The translations under genes and the position numbers were made by a program. Under the pieces are notes generated by a model. That model worked only from the letters and a program-made list of their open reading frames with translations. It made no database searches and was not told where the DNA came from. From Hydnum rufescens UP504 (taxonomy: Eukaryota > Basidiomycota > Agaricomycetes > Cantharellales > Hydnaceae), in the NCBI GenBank assembly GCA_014904985.1, contig MU128989.1, forward strand, positions 160,299 to 224,298: a DNA stretch of 64,000 nt. The letters are read 5' to 3'. This document shows positions 9,096 through 22,138 of the stretch, piece after piece. Each line of letters starts with the position of its first letter. Positions within the stretch are counted from its first letter, which is position 1.

Positions 9096-10908
9096 CTGAG
9101 ACGGCCGAGCATAGTCAGGCCGTGTTCTCCAAGATTTTCCATCACGTTCCGCCCAACCGAATCCACATATGGAGTGAGGTGATGTTTCTCCATGCGCAAT
9201 CTCTGGGTGGTTTCAACTTCACTCTCCCGATCTATATCTAGCGATATTCAACGGGACTCTTTGAGCGAATGTACACTAGAAATACGCTAAAATCCAGTTG
9301 TTCTGTACTGTGCTGTATGTGGAGCCATTGCGGACAGTGATGGGAATGTGCGGAGACCCCGGAACCAGGCCGACCGCATATGCCCCATGAGGTAGACCTT
9401 GGTGTCTGTCAGTCGCGATCGCCTGTCTCATATCCAGACCTCGTGACACCGCGAGGACAGCTGCAGCGCTCAATATTCTCCCCTCTGAAGCTAACCTCCG
9501 TGATTGCGAGAACGAGACGACAAATTGGATCTTGTGCGTGTTCTCACCAAAAATCACGACCTCAAGTGGTGCACCAAGTATTCCTGCAGCGATGAGAACG
9601 AACGAATGCATGTCAAAGTCACAATGAGATGAGAGAGGATCGCTTGAATTCTCCAAAGAACTTTCTGACAATCGATCTAAACCCACCACAGCCGGGGGCA
9701 TTCCCCTACATTCCTTGACATATTCCCGCATGCGGCAATGCAGTCCATGGCCGATGATCGCAGGGCCAGACTTCGGTTCCTGGAGTCCCTCAAATGCTGG
9801 GATCTCGTTTCTGCCAGAATGGCCTCTCATGAACTCATATTGCTATGCTTTTAGGCGGCCTGCAAAGTTCTACTGCCTCCCATCCCAGGTGTTGTTTGTC
9901 AGATTGGGTGTTGTGGGGGAGCCTTGACCATTTCACTAGACTCCAGTGAATGCCGTTTGGACGACTACCCCGGGACTGTTGCATTAGTTAAAAGTGAATT
10001 GGTCCTACCCTACGACAACCAACTGGCCAACAAAGAGCGGTATTCCGCAGACCCTGATATTCGTCATGACAGGAGAGTTATGCTGGCTCGCCATGATTTC
10101 TATGCTCATGTCTCCGATCGGACCCAGGCGCGCATATGGAAGATACATCAATTCCTGGGTTCTCTGATCCATCAGCAAACTGAATTGTACTTCGGAGGCT
10201 TCGAGGTCTTCGAAGTGCCAGAACCTGGACTTCCAAGACGTCGGAGCCTCCGAAGGACAATTGATTTTGCTGATGTCGTGCGTGATTTGACGGATGCATC
10301 AAGGCTGCGGTGCGCTGTGACTACGATAGGCACCGGTGGTCTGACTTTGGCCATCCCACGACGACGGACCTGTCTGACAGCTATTATGGACCCGATTATT
10401 CCCTCTGGGATCGTCAGCAAGAGCGGGACAAATCTCTAACTCTAGGGATGGAAATGGGTGTCGCAGCGAGTCTTCGAGGTCTAGCTCAAATTACCGCCAT
10501 CAAGGGACCCTAGGCTAGAGCTTAGAGTCTGGTGGTATTTACGGGAACACACAAGGTGTATTGCCTTCGTTATACCTAAATTCACCTCAGGCCCCCCAAT
10601 CAAGAAACAAGACGGCGACCAGGCGTTGGATTATCAAATTCATGACTTCACTCTGTTAGGCTCGATCAAGAATGTTCACAACAGATTGATAGATATATAA
10701 TTGCAGTAGATATGGCAAGGCACCCTCCCACCTTGGCACAGAAGGTAGAAAGAGAGAGCGAGTAAATACATGCTATGAGAACGCAGGAAGATTGTGCAAC
10801 TGGCAACACAAGTGACAATACACAGGCATGAGGAAGAAGCATGATCAGTTGGATAGGGACAGAGTGAAGAAAAGCAAGGAGTGCAAGTCAGACTTGAGAC
10901 ACGCAATT
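9096..10908. other. region with unidentified open frames
   Basis: I recognise no family here. The plus strand has a frame of 171 codons at 9924-10439. A one-base shift inside it leads to another stretch ending near 10513 (RQQERDKSLTLGMEMGVAA). The minus strand has a 184-codon frame at 9276-9830. Neither has clear splice context or motifs. The plus-strand pair looks more protein-like and may be a decayed gene. Confidence 0.3.
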
Positions 10909-13900
10909 TTAAGCTTCCGCCGCATACTGCACAAGAATACAGTCAAGTGGGTGTCAGTAACTTGATCGGGAAGTAGAGATACAAAGTGCGGATGACTGAC
11001 GATAAGACTGAGGCCCGTAGCCCACGTAGTGAGCCTGTTAGCGTTCTCGGGATCTTGGTACTGGTGCCGGAATGCCTTGTGACCTGGCCCAGGTTTCAAG
11101 ATATAGGTGTACGTGTCCGTGTATCCAATCTTCCCATTCCCGCCCGGTATCGGTACCTCCACCTCTTTCTTGGTTTCTTCAACAAAATCCGGAGATGGGT
11201 GAAACGGAATGAAGAATCTAAGCCCCATCAACGGTTAACATCATGAAGCGACGATCAAATCAAATAAACGCGAACCGTCGTAGTGTTCCAGCAACGCCCG
11301 TAGCTCGTTTGAGGTTTGGTCTGGAGAAAACGGCTCGAAGGACTTGTCCCGCGACCCTATACACAAAATCTTCCCCAAGGGTTTTGAACACACCATCACC
11401 GTGAAGGATCGAATAGAGTTCTGCAGGACGATTCGGCTCTACATCGTGAGGTCTCTCGAAAAGGTCACCGTTTAGACCCGCGGCTCGGAAGTCGAGCCAA
11501 AGCCTCTCGCCCTGGCTAGCTCCCTCCGTCCTCGTCTGGCGATAAACACCCTCGACGACAGGGTCAAGCCCTACATTGCCGTATTAAGAGATCCAGGTGG
11601 AAGACGATTAGGACATTAAACGTACTAAGGGCCTCCCGCACGTATCCTTCAAGGATGACAGTGGAATCATGTGTGTTACTGTGAGCGACCGTGACCAGTC
11701 GGTCATAGAGATCTGTGGCACGTTTGTGCGCCTCCTTTATGGGACCTTGAGCCCACTCGCTTGGGTCATTCGGTGGGAGATAAAAGTTAATAACGTGCGC
11801 GAAGACTGTACCACTGTCAATTTCTGAATGTTACCAGGGACGAACGAGCACGACGTACTTTGCGACAATTCGATGGAGGATGTCGAAATCACGGCCAAAA
11901 TATCATTGGCAACCTCGTCAATGGGAGACTGAAGCGCGAGGAGTCGCTTTAGGAGGGCGTCAAGGTACGGGCTGCTGTGGCCCAGAATCAAGTTTGATAT
12001 GGGCCCGATTAATGAGCCAGTGAGCTGCGAAATAAAGATGTTATTACGATAAACAGAAAATCAGGGACTGAATGGATTTGCTTACCCCGCCTTTGGCTTT
12101 GCTCAAACTGATTTTGATAAAGGGTAATAGGCTTTCAACGTGCTGCTTGGCTTCCCGTCGTTGCGGGATCTTTAAAGACGTGTCAGCCTCGAGGAAAATA
12201 AACCTGATTGGGTGAATGGGTCAGCCATATATACGAAAATAAGGCTGAATCCGGGAGTGCTTACGAGTATATGTCCCTCAATATTTGGTACATTTGCTGC
12301 TCGTAATATATCCCATGGGGTTCGGTTGCGGTCTTGAGGGGCAACCCGGCCTGAAAAATCCAGGTCAGGTGTGCACCACAGCAAGGAGAAATAAGATAAA
12401 CGGACAATCTGAGTCGAGGCCCAATGAACGGGGACAAGCCGGGCAACATCCTTCACAACATCGACGAAGTTAGGCACTTTATCGTTTAGGGAGAACGATT
12501 TCTCCCGAAGAAGTTGCAGCGTCTTCTCGTAGAAGTATTGCCCAATAACCCCCAGTTCCGCCTTCGGCACATAAATATCTTGAAGAGTCTTGGTGACGTG
12601 CTCATAGACGCCTGAGTCATCAATTACGTCCAAGAAACTTGGCGAAAGCTTGATATCCAGAATGTTCTTTGCGTACGTAGTCGCAAACTTCTTCTCCCTA
12701 TCATCGTGAAGAGCTTCCTGTATAGCACTCAGATCCACGACCAGCTTCGTAATGGGCTGGACTGCAGGAGGATCAAGCGAATATTGACCCGCGTAGCCTT
12801 TGTTCTTTAGAATGTTGCCTATGGACCATTCCTGCCCAGTAGGCGTGATGAGAGGAAAGTGAGTGTAAACAGACTCGGCGTCGTAATGATTTGGCAGGGC
12901 TCGTGCAAGAACGCGGCCCAGCTGACCTCCCCACGCGGCATTCTCGGTGTTGCGATTGGCATCCACAAATCCCCACGTCGTGAGGTTGAAGGGCGTGAAA
13001 TCGTAAGTAAGGTAACGATCACCTCGGACCAGTGCCACGGCGTCAGCGAGAATGGCCCGGGCCGTTGTGTCTAAGCGGATGACAAACATAGGTATATTTC
13101 ATTTTGTGAGGCAAGATGCGAAATGCACTGACAAGGAGGGCATAGGCCGGAACCTGGCTTGACGCTCTTCGCTTCCCCAGCAGCCAAGCCGACATACAAC
13201 TCGAGGTTTTCAATGTTTCGATACAGTTTCCGAGCCGCGTCGGCGATAGAACGATCGGGATTCCATTCCTCAAATGTGGTGTACGGTCTTAGACCAAGGA
13301 ATCGCCGGAAATCGTTGAGGGTGCAGCAGCCCCAACTGCGAGATTGGCTGATACCGAGGATTTCGATGACGCGCAGCACGCCTGGGATCCCGCGGGCCTG
13401 AGGTATATGATCAGATTAAGAAGAAAAGTTGCCAGATTCAAAAAGAGGATACTTACTCTGAAGGCGCCGGCAGGGACCGAGGTGGCTCTCTGGAGAATAC
13501 GTGCCAAGTCATCATCAGAGTAAAGCTTGGTGTGAGGATCACGTCGAAGGCCTGGGATCGAGAGTTGGAGGTAGTCTACGGGCTTGGAATCATCTCGTAA
13601 ATCATTGAGCTCTTCTTCAGTGAGGGAATCCATATTGGGTGAGGGAATGGGATTGCCATTTTTGTCGTGCAACTTCGGAGCCAAGAAACTGGTGAGTTTG
13701 CGCTCGAAGTTGTCTACAGTGATCTATGGGGTGGGGATGTGAGGAACGTACATCACTTCGAAGTTCCATCACGTACAGTATCGAAGTCGAATGGCTGGCC
13801 GCGGTTAAAAATACCTTCGAAGGCATGTTCTGACACATGTATATTAGAAATGCGACATACTCATGCTGATGCAGACAAATGGGCACATACCTATGTAAGT

Positions 13901-15508
13901 AGCGTCGTCTAGCGAGAGCGTAGCGTGCCAGCGGTAGAGCGTATTGAACTCCACTGAACATGAATTGCCCCGACCACGCTCAAGAAGCGTGCGATCCCCT
14001 TCGCGCCACTCACTGCCGATATCGAGACTCCAGCTCAAAGCATCCCTACGTGATTGAAAGTGTCAAATACTGCCGGGGCATCGCTGACTGGAGGAAATAT
14101 ACCGCTGTGTGCCAAGAATGCCGGCTAGATAATCGCTCAATACAACATTGGCATAAAATGCCGAATTGATGAGGCGCGCAGTCTGGAAGATCTCTTCATC
14201 TTGTTTCAATAACTTTTTCTTATTAGCAGCCAGACTCTTCAAATCCGCGGTCCAAGAACCACGCTGGTTGATGCTTAGTAGTATATCGGCTATGTACTAT
14301 GTAGAGGGATGTCATGGAATATAAGAAAGGGCAGGGTGATGATGACGTACGTTGTGATGGCGATTGAAGCAGACGATGAGCTAAGTCCATTGCGTAAGTG
14401 TACGATCCCTCAGTGAAGAAGCAATCAGCGTACCGTGGCAACGCCGGGAGGAAGACTAAGCAAACGCGTCTCAGCGAACACATCAGGTAGCAGCCTTCCA
14501 CGACCATCCTTGTAGCGAATCTTGTCTTGATGAGCCTGTGTATTCCCATAGAGAATGCCTAGGTCAACATAGGAAGAAGTTTCATTGATGTTCCAATCGT
14601 TTCGGCTGGTTCGGAAGACGCTATGAATGACGCTTGTCTAGGGAAGGGAGATCGAATATTATTCTTCACTGGGAAATTCCAGGAAGACAAGGGTAGAACT
14701 TGCCGCGAAGTTGAAGAACAAGCCACTCAGTCCATCGGGGTGAGGGACGAACTGATGGATTCATATTCAGCCACAAGACATCAAGGTATATGGAAGAACT
14801 TGCACTATTGACGCCTCGACGTAAGAGAGTGTCGAAAACCAGACCGGGATCAGGCAATTGGTCATCGGAGATTGAACGGGTGGTCGAGCAGCTCCGCGAA
14901 TACGGGGTGAAGGACTTTCCCAGGTCAGGATTGGTCAAACTGTTGCCGGAACCATCTGCGCTGCGAAATTGGAATTTTTGTCCCACATGTGTCGAGGGTG
15001 GGTGAGGGAGATCATGGTAAAGGAGAGAGACGACATTCTCCTCCACATCGTTGATGATAGGGCCATTGGGCGAATGGGAGAGTAGGGTGAGAATATCTTC
15101 AAGCTGAAAAGAATGTTGAGTAAAGAGGACCACAGATTGTTAGCTTGTTTTACGAACAGCATCATCCCTGTCATTAAGACCTTTGGTCAGTTGAAGTTTG
15201 GTGGCGATAGCATCGAAGGTAGCTTTCTGATGACAACATGAACAAGGATGCATCGACGACGAAATGTGCACACGCACTACGACTGTGGGGCTAACAGGCA
15301 GACCTCGCTGCACTTGTGAACGAAAAGCGTCTATTCCTTTGGTAACAAATGAAGACGGGACAGCCTCATTGTAGTCGGAAGTGACTGAAGGTAGTGGACT
15401 AAGGGAAGTATGAACGGCCTCGGCAGCAGATCCAACGCTTGCGAGGGTAGAGTCGACGGCCTTGAGAGTGGCTTGAATAGTCTGAGCGGGGGAGGGTATT
15501 CCAGTCAT
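10909..15508 (-). CDS. Ppo-type fatty-acid heme dioxygenase (10-DOX-like), copy B, apparently intact
   Basis: Members oxidise linoleic/oleic acid to hydroperoxides (oxylipins) with an N-terminal animal-peroxidase-like domain; many then rearrange them with a C-terminal P450 domain. The minus strand can be followed in frame through about fifteen GT-AG introns from MTGIPSPAQTIQ (15508) to TAA at 10909, about 1,000-1,100 residues. Landmarks in order: YHDLPHPPSTHVG, RSADGSGNS, LPDPGLVFDTLL, IHSVFRTSRNDWNINETSSY, SVEFNTLYRWHATLS (catalytic Tyr and proximal His, 13925-13936), ARGIPGVLRVIEI, CPPYTTARAI, DFTPFNLTTWGF, FPLITPTGQEWS, EGYVREALRLDPVVEGVYR and YSILHGDGVFKTLGED. The last aligns with the P450 heme loop, but the cysteine ligand is Thr (11380-11382), so P450 activity is unlikely. 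An upstream N-terminal exon cannot be excluded. Confidence 0.88.
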
Positions 15509-17219
15509 CGGAGGGAGTGAGGATTAGCAGGTAGGAATGTGCCTACTTATGGGCGGCAATCAATGGCGTATCCGTGATTGAATACAGCCTAGTTCCACAT
15601 GACCACACAGTGGTTATGGAGATTCCACCGCAGATGAAAAGTGAAGACAAATAGTTCGACTTGGCAATGGATAACGCAAATTACGGACGCCTAGTCGGCT
15701 GAAGCACCAGCAAGAGGCCTGGGTGTGCAGCTCAGCATCGGAGTCGGAAACCCGACGGCAAGAGCGGAAGAGCGTCGAAGACACTTCGGCACGCCAATCC
15801 CGAAGACTCAAAGGGCAGCAGCGCCTTTCTTGTGGCTTTCTATGGTGCTGAGAACATTAAATGCCATTAATAGGATACAGTAACAGAAATTGATCCTTAC
15901 GCCATACGCGAGTGCACAAGTGCACCGGAGCGGGAATCCAGATCCGTCCAATGGATGACAACACCGAGTACCCATCGGGAGATGCGGAGGACTGTGTCGC
16001 ACTTGAGCTCAGCGCTCATCTCGCGGTGATTGCCGCACTGCCATCTCGAGCTCATCTTCTGCCGCTGGCATTCAGAGTATATAATACACCTCAACTTTAA
16101 CAACACCATTTGTGAAGGGTTCTGTCAAAGTTAAGCGAAACTTCTTTTGCGAATCCCCCTAATAGATGCAAGTTGAGCGATAATTATACGTGCTCATGTG
16201 TGTACCTGGATGATTCATGTTGTTCCCCCAGGAAGCTCCTCACATCAATGATACAGAATCAACCTGAGAGAAGAACGTGAAACACCATGTCGACGTCTAT
16301 CATGACAGAACACTGAATTAGAATACCCGATTGCTTCTGCAGGTATTTATTTCTCTTCCTTGCTCGGCCCTCTCTCGTGTATCGCACTCATGATATAGTC
16401 GTTTGAATTCATGACCTGCGCTCACTACTAACACGCTTGCAAAGTGTGCATCTACTTCTCCTTATAGCTTGGTGGCCTCCAGCATTCAGCGTTACGTACC
16501 CACGAGAAACTTGGAACCGTTTCGCTTGCTGAAGTGTTGGCTAAGGGGGTAAAGCGAAGGGCACTGTACTAAACTAGGCATCTTCACGAAGACAACGGCG
16601 GTTGAATTGTCTTGTATCCACCAACGTGTTTTCTACACCGTGACCGTGGTCTTCGACTGATTGTAGTCGGGCCAGCCAGAACACTCTAGATCTGCTCGTA
16701 AGAAGGAGACATGAAGGTGTATTGGTTTACATGATATAGATGTTGGCTTTGCCGGCCGGTCCTAATAAGATTTTAGGGCTGCTCGACGGGCGCTTAATTC
16801 GCAACCCTTCTCTGAGCGCCCGTCATCTTCTCCAGAACACTGATGGAGATTCTGATATTTGGACTTGAACGCTCCTTTCCTCTTGTTCCTTTGGGATCCC
16901 CGGGGACTCTTGGTCATCGCCGAAAATTGGTCAACTGCCCATACCTAACATACAGCACCAGAAAATTTATACCTTGCCGATTTCTTGCTTGAACGTTAAT
17001 TAGGGAACACACCACCTGGCTGTTCTATCAGGACTTACGCAGGCTTCAACTGGCAGTGGCAACTGCGAAGCAAGCTTGCAGCTTGACGTCTTACGTAAGA
17101 TATACCGCAAAAGCAGCCACCGCCGCTCACGCTGCGAGGGCGAAGTGACTGACGGTGGACAAATCCCGCGGGGACTTTGGTTACGTCCTAATCGTCTCCA
17201 AATTTGGAGAGTCCCAACC
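15509..17219. other. intergenic region, no gene recognised
   Basis: Only short frames (all under 71 codons) without recognisable motifs are seen. The segment separates the head of Ppo copy B from the RasGEF gene, and it should contain the promoters of both since they are divergent. Confidence 0.5.
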
Positions 17220-20200
17220 ATGTTTCGACGATCAGCGGCCTCAGAAGACGAGGATGGACGCTCGTCTCGTTCGCGCTCGCGCTCTGCCACGAAGCGCAAG
17301 CAGGTGACTTGATTTCAATTCTGTCCTTTCTTCACGCCGTTAAGCATTCTAGCCACAGTCACCTTCGCAGAGAAGTGATTTTGGGGAACGTATCTCACGT
17401 ATCCTCAGAAGCACTCCCTCTCAACAACATCTCCCGCCTGTTCCATCCGTATCAGCCACCACACCTTCCACGCCCACTGCCGTCGCTTCATCCTCTCGTG
17501 TCGCAAACTCGCCCACATCTGCGAATCTTGAATCCACGCCCTTTCTCTCCAAGCTTTCAGGATCTTCAAGTGTACCACTACCACGTCCTTCTCCTTCAAT
17601 TGACTCTCTTTCGCGACGCCAATCTCTGGGTCCGCCCACGCTCACCTCACCCACCATCACCCACACGCCTGCTTCCGCTTCGGTTCTCCATGATGAATTC
17701 CCGACGACATCCACGGCGCCTGTTGTGTGGGACTCGGCTATAGCGGGTCGCCTCCGCGCCATGTCTTCCCATCAGCTTCCTACAGGTTATTTCAGTACGA
17801 CTGACGGTGACAATACCGAAACTGAGTGGGAAACGGATGCAGGTGGCATGTCACTTCCGCGATTCCAAGGCGCATCTTCTGACTACGGCATGCCTGGTTC
17901 GTCGGACGATGATGGCGACTCGAGCGGCCAGAAAGGAAAGGGACGACCTGCTAACTCTTTGCAACCTCCCGCTCGAATCCACACCCTCTCAAATGCTAGT
18001 TCTGCTTCTTCGCTTGGGTCTCCTCTTTCGCGTGTTCCCTCTAACCCACCCCCCGTTCCCTCTCTCCCTGCTGAATTTTCTTTCCCACGTTCGCGACGTA
18101 AACCACACCTCTCGGTGAACACGAGTAATCCTCCGCCACCAGCCGAAGACTTCCAAGAGCCTGTGGCTATCGCCGTCGTTGGGGCTCCTGGATGTGGGAA
18201 AAGCGACTTTGTTTGGAAAGGAATGAAGGATTGGGGTCTTAATCCCCATCAGAATGTATATGACTATAGTGGCATTCCCGGTGAATAATGCTTGCTATTC
18301 TACGTCGATAGTCGCGCCGTCCTGACCATTGATTGTTGGAAGTTTCAACTAGGTCAGCCTTACTCGCCGCAAGACAATCTTTTTTCACTCCTACCGACAG
18401 TGGTGGTGGCGGAGGCGCTGGCGCGACTCGGAAAAAGGAAAATGCGGCAGAACGCAAGAGGTATTTTCGGGTAACTATTCTTGAAGTCAGCAGTACACTC
18501 CTCCTAGGGAATGTCCCGTCCTCAATGGAAGAGTTCGCGCCGGAGATGGACTCTGGGCGTGGCCAACAACCCTCCCCAAAGTTGATGGCATCTTTGGTTT
18601 GCTACGATGCCAACGATCCCGCCAGTTTCCGCGGCGTAAATGAACTCTGCGGTGTGTACTTTCCTAATCAATCGATGTCTAGTCTTTGGTTCTGATCGAT
18701 CATTCTTAGCGGCATACTATTCCCTCAGGATCCCCACAGTCATTGTCCAATGTAAGTCAGATCTTGAACAGCTCGTCCCAGCAGAGCACGTAGCCACTCG
18801 TGCGAGCGGTTATTCTATCGGTCTCGTTGTGACTTCTACACGAACCGATGTTGGGAAGAAGAAGGCCAAGGATTCCTTTGGCTGGTTCATGAAAGCCATA
18901 TGGCGAAAACGCCGTACGTCCATCGTCACCTTTTCCCCTTAGTAATCACGGCTCACCACTATTCGTTTCGTTCTATTGCAGGAGGGAAAGAGTCTGATGA
19001 CACTTGGAATCCGGCTTCCCCAGACGTCTTGACTGCACAATCGTGGGAATTTGAAGATGCCGTGAATATACCCCCGTCCCCTCCACAGGCAAATTCGAAC
19101 ACCACTACGCGATCCGTCACACCCACACCCATGGGGATTACCCTCCTCTCGACGAATTCTATTCGTCGCGGAAGCGGCCAACATTCCGCAAATTCAGGCA
19201 GCGTCTCTTCAATCCGCAAACCCCCAAATGCGCGCAGTCCGTCCGAACCGACGGTAAATCCCCCAGCACTCCCTACCTCTCCTACCCTTTTGATCCATCC
19301 TAACTCGCCTGCCCGCGCCAAGTCTACACCAGACCTAGCCCGTCTTGCGAAGCGCACAAGTGCTGTTCGATTTACGGGCGTTGGTGATTCGGACCCCGAG
19401 AGTCCTGTCTGCCCCCCTCCTGCAGAGAGCGCCTCGCAGACTAGTGCTTCGGCTGTTGTAGCGCGAAATAGTATTGAACGATCATTGCGATCGAGCCTCA
19501 GCATGTCGGATTTACGCCAGTCTGAAACGCCAACGCCGACCCAGACTCAAACACCGCCCCGAACCGATTCTCTGCCCCACCTAACACAGGTAGAGCGTGA
19601 CGCCGCCGCTGAGGCCCAGGATGGAAGCGTGACCGTTGCGCTGTTGTTGCCAAAACTCCGACGACCGTTGTGAGTATTCTATTCACCAGAATAAGCATTA
19701 CCCTCCGTCATAACAAAAAATGACACCCTCCCTAGAAACCCCATGCAGTTTGCGACGTTTGACGAGATTATTACGAAACTCGCATATCTTGCAGTGACTG
19801 AGGAAGGTTCGTACTTGTTTGTGAGGCAGACGTCCTCATCTGATGATGCTTCGCATAGATCCGACCCCTATCGACGCATTTTTTGCTACCTACCGACGAT
19901 TTGCCACGCCGAGAGCCGTTCTCGTCGCCTTTAAGAAACGCCTTATCGTCCTGGCTTCCGAAACTAGAGATCCAACAACTGCTCGACTTGCCGAGATGAA
20001 GTACGTTGTTAATGTGATGCTTCACATGTACTTGTTGAACACTGAATTTTGTGGACACAGGATAGCTGGCCTCATTGAAAATTGGTTGTACCAGTATCCG
20101 AACGACTTTTCTGGTAAACCAGCCAACTCGATGTTCCTCGACATTATACGGCTTATGATGAAACGCCCGCATCTCGCTCATTATGGTTCTGATTTATACC

Positions 20201-21780
20201 CATGGGCCAGTAAGGTCCTCAACAGACGAGACTCTGACGTGTTCTGGACTGTCAGGGAGGATGAGCAGGGATATGGGGCTGAAGCAGAAGAGCCAGAAGA
20301 TGAGCATTCGCGCCGAAACCGTCGACAAGATGGGAATGACGGTGTTCGTGTTGCGGTCACGACGACGACGACGGTTGAGACGGATGACGAACAAGAGCTG
20401 TTACCATCCACGGCTGCAGTGCCCTCGACACCCCCGCGTAATCACCGCTCTGTCCGGTCCTCAGCCTTCGCAACCAAGGGTAGAAAACATGAGCCTCCCA
20501 CCACGACTCCCCTAAAGGGCGCCAAGCGTTCTCGCAGCACTCCGAACTTCAAGCCATCCTATATTGAGAATTTATTGGGTGCCTCAAGCTCGAGGCGAAT
20601 GATGGAACCACTCCCACCAGATGCGAGCACCAAGGCCATTTTGCGTGAATTGAACAAGGCGGCGGATCAAATCCTGAGGGCGAAAGCCCAAGAGGTGGCT
20701 GAAGAAATCACTCGCTTACATAGTGTGATGTTCCTTGCGATCAAGGTGAAACTCCCGATTCTCAACTGAAATGAATGAAGGTTTCCTTTAACTCTGGAAT
20801 CGTCATTTGTGCCATCAGCCAAGACACTGGTTACAACATGTGTTTCGACCTCAGATCGAATTGGCAGACGACGACCCTGGCCCACCGCCTGAGCCACCGA
20901 TGGACACCATTGATCGCATCAACTACAGATTCAATCGACTTGGTGAATGGTATGTGGTCCCTACCTTTCTTTCCTCGTATACTGTCAGACTGGTGACTGT
21001 ACGACAGGACAACATCAGTGATCCTCGGTCCTGATGGTTTCATGCGACGTGCCAAGGTGGCAGAACATTTCATCAGTATTGCACTAGCTCTCCGCCGGTT
21101 GAACAACTATTTCGGTGCACATGCGCTCACGAACGGTATCCGCGGCACCCTCGTGGATGGAGATACCCTCGAAATGAAAGTAGCCGAGACCCCAGACTTT
21201 AAATTGTTTTTGTCAATGGAGAAGCTCTTCAGCTCGCGCGGATCATTTTCCGCCTATCGTCTGGCTTTGCGCAATTCGCATGGTCCTGTCATCCCGGATT
21301 TGTACGTCGCATACAGTCCCCTCTGCTACCTGGTGCATCATTCTTATCCTCATTCTGTCAGGTCGATCCACACCCCCGATATGGGACGCACAAATGTCAT
21401 TCCGAACAGGAAGATTGGGGACCCTGAGCGCCTCAACTGGGGTAAATTTATGCAGCTCGGGCGGGGGATTCGACATATCCAGGCCTTCCAAAAGCGGTTC
21501 GAAGACTGGAGTAGTCACAACTTTATTGAGCGGCCGTTCATCAAGGCAATCCTGGAGAACTCTCCGGTGTTGGAAGATGAAGTCAGTTTTCCCGATTCTG
21601 CTTGTGCGTTGATGTTTCATGATTGATCCCTGTGAACTTGACCTTGCATTTCCTTAGATCAAGCATCGCCGCAGCAACCCTATGGTTCCCGAGGACGGCA
21701 GCGAGAACCCGAACAACAGAGAAGGTAAAAAGATTTCTCGGAATGTAAAGACGGTCTGGGTGCATGTGTTTGCACCTTGA
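17220..21780 (+). CDS. Ras guanine-nucleotide exchange factor with N-terminal Ras-like G domain
   Basis: Exon 1 (17220-17303) reads MFRRSAASEDEDG and an Arg/Ser run; later exons continue through a Ser/Pro-rich linker. A G domain follows: P-loop GAPGCGKS (near 18184), VCYDANDPASFRGVNEL, and VIVQCKSDL at the G4 position (18751-18762), where canonical NKxD has lost its Asn. After another low-complexity linker comes the RasGEF N domain (MQFATFDEIITKLAYLAV; IDAFFATYRRFATPRAVL, 19743-20220), an acidic insert, and the CDC25-type catalytic domain (INYRFNRLGEW, AKVAEHFISIALALRRLNNY, SHGPVIPDL, NWGKFMQLGRGI, 20890-21640). It ends VWVHVFAP and TGA. Such GEFs load GTP on Ras at membranes in nutrient, mating and growth signalling. 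The attached G domain could be regulatory. Exons appear intact. Confidence 0.88.
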
Positions 21781-22138
21781 GACTTTTTATTGGATTGGGT
21801 GTGCCAATGTAATACTGTACGACATGTTTTATGAGAAATTGGATTTCGGACACGATAGCTATACTGTGAAGAAGCTTCTGATTCAGGACTCGATGGAAAT
21901 GCGTTATTAGCCTGAATTAGACGACGAGCCAATGGATAAGTAGGCATCGTATGTGTGGTGCCATGGTCGAAGCCCAGCCGAGTGATTTTAGCTTTCCGCC
22001 CTGCCACCCATTTATTTTTTCTTCGCCGCTTGAAGCAACCGCAGCGGCCATGGACCACGTGATCTGCCGTGACTCGTCATTCAAGGTGAGAATATAATAA
22101 AGCCAAAAATCCAGGCATTTGCGCCCATTCCACCTTCT

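Noticed and set aside
9276..9830. Minus-strand 184-codon frame as a gene
   Set aside because: No recognised motif or intron context, and the opposite strand is also open over much of it. Left as part of an unidentified region.
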